Position numbers and translations under genes: made by a program. DNA of 64,000 bases from JAPWJZ01 sp964575605 (lineage in GTDB: Bacteria; Pseudomonadota; Alphaproteobacteria; Micavibrionales; UBA2020): the NCBI GenBank assembly GCA_964575605.1, contig CAZNRN010000006.1, positions 90,570 through 154,569 on the forward strand, in the 5' to 3' direction. Positions 58,920 to 64,000 of this stretch are shown piece by piece. The stretch's first letter is position 1. The number at the start of each line of letters is the position of its first letter. The notes beneath the pieces were generated by a model. The model worked only from the letters and a program-made list of their open reading frames with translations. It made no database searches and was not told the DNA's origin.

Positions 58920-60089
58920 TTATGGTGCGGCGGGCAGGACGGCCGGGGTTTTAACGCAGCCGAGGCCCAGAAAATCCGCCTCGCCCTGCATGGTGGAGGC
59001 CTGCCCCTTGAAGGTTTCGATGGCATAGCCCAGTTCGGCCAGTTTCACGCGCGAACGCAGGTCTTCGTCCCTGACAGCCATATCCAGCAGCAGGCGTTTA
59101 TAGGCTACTGCCCCGCCATGATGCCCGTCCATGAATTCGCAATCGGTGGCGCCAAGCGTGGCAGGGTCGTGATAATCGAAAACAGGGAAAAGGTAGGCGC
59201 GGCCGGTATCGATGATTTTGCGGCGCAGGTCAGTAATGTATTTGTAATTAGCGCTTTCTTCCATCGCCGCAACCACGGTGGGTGCAAGGGGCGGCATGAA
59301 AACCATCACGCGGATATTGCGCTGCTTGAAGAAATCCAGCAGGTCGATGAATTTTTCCCACTGCTGCAGGTCGATTTTATCGCCCCAGGCGTAAATCTTT
59401 TTCCCCGTTTTGATCTTGGCGAGGTCGGATTTGAATTTGAAATCCTCGGCCTTGACCTTGCCCGACCACAGCGAGGGCTGGTAATGCGAGCCGAACCTGT
59501 CATGTCCGTCGCCCGAAACAATGCCGGAAACGCCAATATCGGGCGAGGTGCCGGACAGGATGGTGCGGATATCTTGCAGCGTGACTTTGCCCTTCGCATA
59601 CCACGAGAAAGGCGTGAAAATATCGGCCAGCGTCAGGTGGTTTAGCGGCGGGTCGCGTGTGAAGGCGGCGGCCTTGCCGTCACCTGCGAACCACCAGAAA
59701 TCGACGCCCAGGATGAGCAAACCCGGCGACGCCGTTTCAAAGAGCGCATGACTGAGGTCGAAGACTTCATCGAGGCTGCTGAGTGAGCCAAGGTTGACGA
59801 AGCCTACCGAAAAATCCTCCGCCCGCATCTGCAGCACGCGGGACGATCCGATAACGACCGTTTCGGGCGTGTAACGATCGAACATCTTCTGCTTGTAGTA
59901 ATAGGTACGCTGGTAAAGGCCGGAGCCGTAGACGCCGTTGGTTTTTTCCTGCTTGTCGAGGATGGCTTCAAGGCTCAAGTATTCCCCTGCGCGCGTCAGC
60001 AGCAGCGCGTTAAAGCCCAAAAATACCACGCTGAACAGCACAGGCAGGAGAAGCCCGAGGTAGAAGTTTTTCATTTGTGTTTTTTTCAT
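58920..60089 (-). CDS. SGNH/AlgJ-like accessory protein of an MBOAT system
   Basis: 389 residues with one N-terminal membrane segment (FYLGLLLPVLFSVVFLGFNALLL) and a periplasmic SGNH-like domain (VVIGSSRVLQM, ILGVDFWWF, a late DGHHGG block). It follows the MBOAT gene by nine bases in the same operon. Such pairs O-acylate extracellular polysaccharides, with the SGNH protein finishing or assisting transfer. The target here is unknown. Confidence 0.75.
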   Translation of the reverse strand: MKKTQMKNFYLGLLLPVLFSVVFLGFNALLLTRAGEYLSLEAILDKQEKTNGVYGSGLYQRTYYYKQKMFDRYTPETVVIGSSRVLQMRAEDFSVGFVNLGSLSSLDEVFDLSHALFETASPGLLILGVDFWWFAGDGKAAAFTRDPPLNHLTLADIFTPFSWYAKGKVTLQDIRTILSGTSPDIGVSGIVSGDGHDRFGSHYQPSLWSGKVKAEDFKFKSDLAKIKTGKKIYAWGDKIDLQQWEKFIDLLDFFKQRNIRVMVFMPPLAPTVVAAMEESANYKYITDLRRKIIDTGRAYLFPVFDYHDPATLGATDCEFMDGHHGGAVAYKRLLLDMAVRDEDLRSRVKLAELGYAIETFKGQASTMQGEADFLGLGCVKTPAVLPAAP

Positions 60090-60098
60090 CTACTGCCC

Positions 60099-61601
60099 CT
60101 AGAACTGGAAGTAGAGGAAAACCTGGCTGGGCTCGTAAATCACGCGCAGCAGGGAAAGGCTTAAAATAACGCCGCAGACAGCGCCCCAAAGTAATGTGGG
60201 CTGCCAGATAATTTTGGCCGAAGCCCTGCGGCCCAGCTTCATGCCGCGCACGCCCGCTATGCAGGGGCGGGCCTTGCGCATGATCTCGACGCTGTTGGGG
60301 AAGGCCCAGCACAACACGAAACAACCCGCCACCAGCGCCAGCGCAAGGTTTGCCATCTGGATCGGGAAATCGGCGCGCAGCGGGCTTTTCGGCGTCCAGA
60401 GCGTATCGAAGATGGAATGCGTCAGGCTCTTGACGTTCACTAGCGCCTCGATCACCGAAAGCGCGGTCTTCATGTCGGGCGCCCGGAAGAAGATCCAGGC
60501 GACCATCACGGCAAGGAAGGTGATAAGACGCGCGGCGGGGCGGGGAATTTTGAAGAAGCCTTTTTCCTGCCAGAAATGGTTGATAGCAAGATAGGTACCG
60601 TGCAATGCGCCCCAGACAAGGAATGTCCAGTTCGCGCCATGCCAGAAGCCGCCCAGCAGCATGGTGATGAACAGGTTGATATGGCGGCGCGCCTTGCCCT
60701 TGCGGTTGCCGCCCAGGGGAATGTAAAGGTAGTCGCGCAAAAACCGCGACAGCGTCATGTGCCAGCGCCGCCAGAAGTCGATGATGTTGTCGGATTTATA
60801 AGGCGAGAAGAAATTGACCGGCAGGCGCACGTTGAACATCTTGCCAAGGCCGAGCGCCATATCGGAATAGCCCGAAAAATCGAAATAGATCTGGAAGGTA
60901 TAGGCCAGCGCCGCCAGCCATGCTTCGACGATGTGCAGTTCGCGCGTGGCGGCCGCGACGAACAGCGGCGTTGCATAGGCATCAAGGCTGTCGGCGATCA
61001 TCACTTTCTTGAACAGGCCGATGGCCAGCAGCGACAGTCCCGCGCCGAAGTTATAGGGGCTGAAGGGCAGGGGCTTGGCGAATTGCGGCATCATTTCCTT
61101 GTGATGCACGATCGGCCCCGCGATTAGCTGCGGGAAGAAAGAGACGAACAGGCCGAAGTTGACCAAACTCTGGTTCGGCGAGGCCAGCCTGCGCTGGCAG
61201 TCGACAAGGAAGGCGATTTTCTGGAAGGTGAAGAAGGAGACACCCAGCGGCAGCAAAATCTGCGGCACGAAAAAATCCGCGCCAGTGGATGTATTAACAG
61301 CCGCCACGAAAAACGCCGTGTATTTATAGTAGATAAGGACCGATAGGTTGGCCGCGATGCCGAAGAACAACGCTTTTCTGTCCGCCTTCAGCAACAGGTA
61401 ACGGCCAAGGTAATAATTGAACACCATCAGCCCGATGATCAGGAACACATAGGCCGGATTCCACCACGCGTAAAAAAACAGCGAGGACATGAAAAGCCAG
61501 AGTTGCGAGGGCAGCTTCCCCAAGTACCGCAGGACAATAAAATATCCCGCCAGCACGGCCGGCAAAAAAGCGAACAGGAAACTGGCGGAATTGAAGAGCA
61601 T
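60099..61601 (-). CDS. MBOAT-family O-acyltransferase (AlgI-like)
   Basis: 500 residues with about ten membrane segments. The MBOAT core is clear: VSFFTFQKIAFLVDC, FPQLIAGPIVHHKEMMPQ, YTFQIYFDFSGYSDMALGLGKMF, NIIDFWRRWHMTLSRFLRDYLYIPLGGNRKG and the catalytic His in LLGGFWHGANWTFLVWG. It transfers acyl groups across the membrane onto a polysaccharide or other surface molecule. Confidence 0.93.
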   Translation of the reverse strand: MLFNSASFLFAFLPAVLAGYFIVLRYLGKLPSQLWLFMSSLFFYAWWNPAYVFLIIGLMVFNYYLGRYLLLKADRKALFFGIAANLSVLIYYKYTAFFVAAVNTSTGADFFVPQILLPLGVSFFTFQKIAFLVDCQRRLASPNQSLVNFGLFVSFFPQLIAGPIVHHKEMMPQFAKPLPFSPYNFGAGLSLLAIGLFKKVMIADSLDAYATPLFVAAATRELHIVEAWLAALAYTFQIYFDFSGYSDMALGLGKMFNVRLPVNFFSPYKSDNIIDFWRRWHMTLSRFLRDYLYIPLGGNRKGKARRHINLFITMLLGGFWHGANWTFLVWGALHGTYLAINHFWQEKGFFKIPRPAARLITFLAVMVAWIFFRAPDMKTALSVIEALVNVKSLTHSIFDTLWTPKSPLRADFPIQMANLALALVAGCFVLCWAFPNSVEIMRKARPCIAGVRGMKLGRRASAKIIWQPTLLWGAVCGVILSLSLLRVIYEPSQVFLYFQF

Positions 61602-61728
61602 CGCGGCCTTTTGAAAACAACCCCGGAAGGGCCTCTGGAAGTCCTATGGAATTTAGTTTCTACGACAATTTGACGCAAATTTTATCTAACTTTTACCCAT
61701 ACTTTGCAATATGTTAAACGCAAAAAGC

Positions 61729-61734
61729 TATAAT
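61729..61734 (+). promoter_or_regulatory. -10 element upstream of adhesin gene
   Basis: TATAAT, six of six, with TTGCAA 19 bases upstream (61704-61709). It lies 33 bases before the adhesin start; GGAGGA follows at 61735. Confidence 0.4.
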
Positions 61735-61766
61735 GGAGGAATAGGGTAAAAAATCAGGGCAGTTTC

Positions 61767-64000
61767 ATGATGTCGCGTCAGCCGAAACGGGTTGGAACAA
61801 CAGTATATCGTGCATCTCTGCGTCCATGGCTGTTATCGACAACGGCCTGCCTGATTCTCGCCTGGGGCGCGCCTGCCAAGGCGCAAGCAGTCGACCCCAT
61901 GGCCACGCCGCAGGGCGGGCAGGTGATTGCGGGGCAGGGCAGTTTCTCGACACGCCCGGGTTCGCTCACCGTCACACAGACGACTGACCGTGCCGTTTTC
62001 CAGTGGTCTTCGTTTGACGTCGGATCGAAAGCCAAAACCGAATTCAAGCAGCCGAAGACGACTTCTGTCGCCATCAACCGCGTTGTCAACAACCGGCAGG
62101 AAGGTTCGCAGATTTTAGGCTCGCTGAAATCGAACGGCCGCCTTTTCATCCTTGATCCCAATGGCGTTATTTTCGGCAAAAGCGCGAAAGTTGACGTGGG
62201 CGGCATCATCGCATCGACGGGCGACGTTGACACGACTGCCTTCATGGCCGGCAACCGCCAGCTGGATATCACGAACGCCGCGCAGGGTTCCGTCGTCAAC
62301 CTCGGCACCATCAGCGTGAAAGCGGGCGGCCTTGCCGCCTTTGTCGCGCCGCATGTTGTGAACGCGGGCGTCATCACTGCCAATACCGGCCGTGTGGCGC
62401 TGGGCGCGGGTTCTGCCGCGACGGTCGACCTTTACGGCGACCAGCTGATTTCGCTGACAGTCAACGAAGGCATCGCGGGCGCGCTGGCTGAAAACACGGG
62501 TAAAATACAGGCAGATGGCGGGCGCGTGCAGCTGACCGCGCGCGCAGCGGCGGGCATCGTCGATGATGTCGTGAACATGAGCGGCACGATACGTGCGCAG
62601 ACGGTGAAGCAGGTTGGTGGCCGCATCGTGCTTGATGGTGGCACCAGCGGCAAGGTAAAGATCAGCGGCAAAATCGATGCGACCGCGCCCGGCAGCAATA
62701 TGTCCGGCGGATATGTGCAGGCGACGGGCTACCATATCGCGCTGGAGGGCGGTTCGATTGACGTCTCCGGCGCCAAGGACGGCGGCCAGGTTTACCTTGG
62801 CGGCGGCATGTATGGCACGATGTTGGGATACAATGAATCTGCCATCACGGAATTCTCGGCGAACTCGGTCGTCAACGCCAATTCGCTCGGCAAGGGCAAC
62901 GGCGGCACGGTGGTCGTCTGGGGCAATACGCGCACGGTATATGACGGCCGCGTGAATGCACGCGGCGGCGCGAAGGGAGGCAACGGCGGCTTTGTCGAGG
63001 TGTCCACGGGCGCCGGTGTCGAATTCAACGGCCTAGTCGATACGACCGCCAAAAAAGGTACGACCGGCACGCTGCTGATCGACCCCGCGACAGTTACGCT
63101 GGGCAACGGCCCCAGCCAGCCGGACGGCAGTTACCTGAACGCGCAGTCCATCGCCGATACGCTGGCGCTGACGCATGTGAACGTGCTTGCAGACAGTACT
63201 ATCACCGTCGACGAGGACATTGACCTTTCCAGCAGTGCAATCTTCGGCCCTACCGTTTTCGACCTGACATTGACGACCCAGGTTATCGACATCATCGGCA
63301 ATATCGTTCTTGGCAACGGCAGGCTGGTGCTGAACGCGCCGCGCCTTGACATCAACGGCCAGGTGACGGATACGGCGGGCAATTTGCTGGGCTCCGCACG
63401 CGTTTCGGGGCAGGCGACCACAGTCAACGTTGTCAGCAGCGGTGCCAGCATCCAGCAGGCGATCAATTCTTCGTCGACGACTGCGCCTGTCACCGTGAAC
63501 GTCGGCGCTGGGAATTACTACGGCAACGTGGTCATCAATAAACGCGTCACGCTGCGTGGCGACAGCGGTGACCTTGCGGTCGACGGCGCGGGCGGTCTCG
63601 CCCCGGTTCTTGCGGGCGATGTCACTGGCGGCAATATCCTGACCGTCAATTCTTCCAACGTCACGGTGGAAGGCATTATTTTTGACGCTGCCACCGTTGA
63701 TGGCGGCACCAGTGCTGCAGCGGTTGCGGGTAGCGGCAGCAACGTCTCGGTCCATGACAATACCTTTGAAGGCTTCTCGGCAGCGGGTATAGCCGTGGCT
63801 GGCGCCAATGCGCATCACAACGTTTTCAATCCGCCGGCGCCGACACCCACGCCGACGCCTGAACCGACACCGACGCCTACTCCGGAGCCTACGCCAACGC
63901 CTACTCCTGAGCCCACTCCCACGCCGACGCCGGAACCGACGCCGACGCCTACTCCGGAGCCGACTCCCACGCCAACACCGGAACCTACTCCGACTCCCAC
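61767..64000 (+). CDS. Filamentous-haemagglutinin-type secreted adhesin, 3' end missing
   Basis: 744 codons are visible and the frame is open at the right edge. A signal peptide (LLSTTACLILAWGAPAKAQA) is followed by the two-partner secretion domain: DPMATPQGGQVIAGQGSFST, VFQWSSFDVGS and the DPNGVIFGKSA motif (about 130-140). Repeated beta-helix patterns follow, with a pectate-lyase-like part (about 550-680). From 63839 the protein enters a PTPTPEP repeat. The start is ATG 61767 or 61770. A TpsB-type transporter would be expected but is not in the window. Confidence 0.9.
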   Translation, partial: MMSRQPKRVGTTVYRASLRPWLLSTTACLILAWGAPAKAQAVDPMATPQGGQVIAGQGSFSTRPGSLTVTQTTDRAVFQWSSFDVGSKAKTEFKQPKTTSVAINRVVNNRQEGSQILGSLKSNGRLFILDPNGVIFGKSAKVDVGGIIASTGDVDTTAFMAGNRQLDITNAAQGSVVNLGTISVKAGGLAAFVAPHVVNAGVITANTGRVALGAGSAATVDLYGDQLISLTVNEGIAGALAENTGKIQADGGRVQLTARAAAGIVDDVVNMSGTIRAQTVKQVGGRIVLDGGTSGKVKISGKIDATAPGSNMSGGYVQATGYHIALEGGSIDVSGAKDGGQVYLGGGMYGTMLGYNESAITEFSANSVVNANSLGKGNGGTVVVWGNTRTVYDGRVNARGGAKGGNGGFVEVSTGAGVEFNGLVDTTAKKGTTGTLLIDPATVTLGNGPSQPDGSYLNAQSIADTLALTHVNVLADSTITVDEDIDLSSSAIFGPTVFDLTLTTQVIDIIGNIVLGNGRLVLNAPRLDINGQVTDTAGNLLGSARVSGQATTVNVVSSGASIQQAINSSSTTAPVTVNVGAGNYYGNVVINKRVTLRGDSGDLAVDGAGGLAPVLAGDVTGGNILTVNSSNVTVEGIIFDAATVDGGTSAAAVAGSGSNVSVHDNTFEGFSAAGIAVAGANAHHNVFNPPAPTPTPTPEPTPTPTPEPTPTPTPEPTPTPTPEPTPTPTPEPTPTPTPEPTPTP
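63839..64000 (+). repeat. Pro-Thr-Glu tandem repeat, truncated by the window
   Basis: Units encoding PTPTPEP repeat in frame to the edge; this is a stalk-like linker in the adhesin. The total copy number cannot be seen here. Confidence 0.85.

Noticed and set aside
63839..64000. The regular repeats at the right edge as a CRISPR array
   Set aside because: The units are short, contiguous and in frame with the adhesin gene; there are no spacers.

Overview
The window is about 64 kb of alphaproteobacterial chromosome. The evidence is a CtrA response regulator, a ChpT-type phosphotransfer protein, the alphaproteobacterial flagellar regulators FlbD, FliX, FlbT and FlaF, an NDUFS4-like complex I subunit, and a 6S RNA gene between zapA and the 5-formyl-THF cyclo-ligase gene. 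FlhF and FlhG together suggest a polar flagellum. Several ankyrin-type proteins and the layout resemble non-model Rhodospirillales/Micavibrionales-like lineages, but that placement is an inference and I cannot name a genus.

Layout. 0-3.3 kb: minus-strand operon (hypothetical, RlmM-like methyltransferase, aminopeptidase P running off the left edge). 3.3-6.6 kb: phosphomannomutase, chpT and two tandem ankyrin genes. 6.7-11.4 kb: chemotaxis operon cheA-cheW-cheY-cheB-cheR. 11.4-14.0 kb: two envelope proteins and ctrA. 14.2-16.6 kb: fliI, fliJ and a DUF6624 gene. 16.7-27.6 kb: minus-strand operon fliF-fliG-fliH-fliN-flbD-flhA-flhF-flhG plus a FliK-like gene. 28.2-30.5 kb: flaG-like, flaF, flbT and flagellin. 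30.6-36.7 kb: four tandem TPR-sulfotransferases. 36.9-43.4 kb: flgE, flgD, fliK, flgN, a rod-binding protein, flgI and fliX. 43.5-45.0 kb: dksA and a CobD/CbiB-like gene. 45.3-52.9 kb: a tightly coupled four-gene operon (giant CobT-like VWA protein, AAA+ ATPase, small protein, ankyrin-like repeat protein). 53-61.6 kb: cysQ, zapA with its small upstream partner, 6S RNA, fau, a YmdB-type phosphoesterase, DUF192, a third ankyrin gene, tRNA-Pro, an NDUFS4-like gene, tRNA-Arg, an 18-residue repeat protein, and an SGNH/MBOAT acylation pair. 61.8-64 kb: start of a large two-partner-type secreted adhesin, cut by the window edge inside Pro-Thr-Glu repeats.

How it works together. ChpT and CtrA belong to the cell-cycle phosphorelay. 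Matches to the CtrA box (TTAA-N7-TTAAC) lie upstream of fliF/flaG, flbT and flagellin, and a perfect one lies upstream of the VWA/AAA operon. Sigma-54 promoters matching TGGCAC-N5-TTGC stand upstream of flgI, fliK and flgE, where FlbD (activator) and FliX would act. A near-identical 23-bp inverted-repeat element occurs beside both fliF and fliX/flgI and is a candidate FlbD site. This matches the Caulobacter-type flagellar hierarchy.

The two most interesting accessory items are the VWA/AAA/ankyrin-like operon, which I cannot match to a named system and which appears wired to CtrA, and the four sulfotransferases between flagellin and hook genes, which may modify flagellin, its glycans or another surface molecule.
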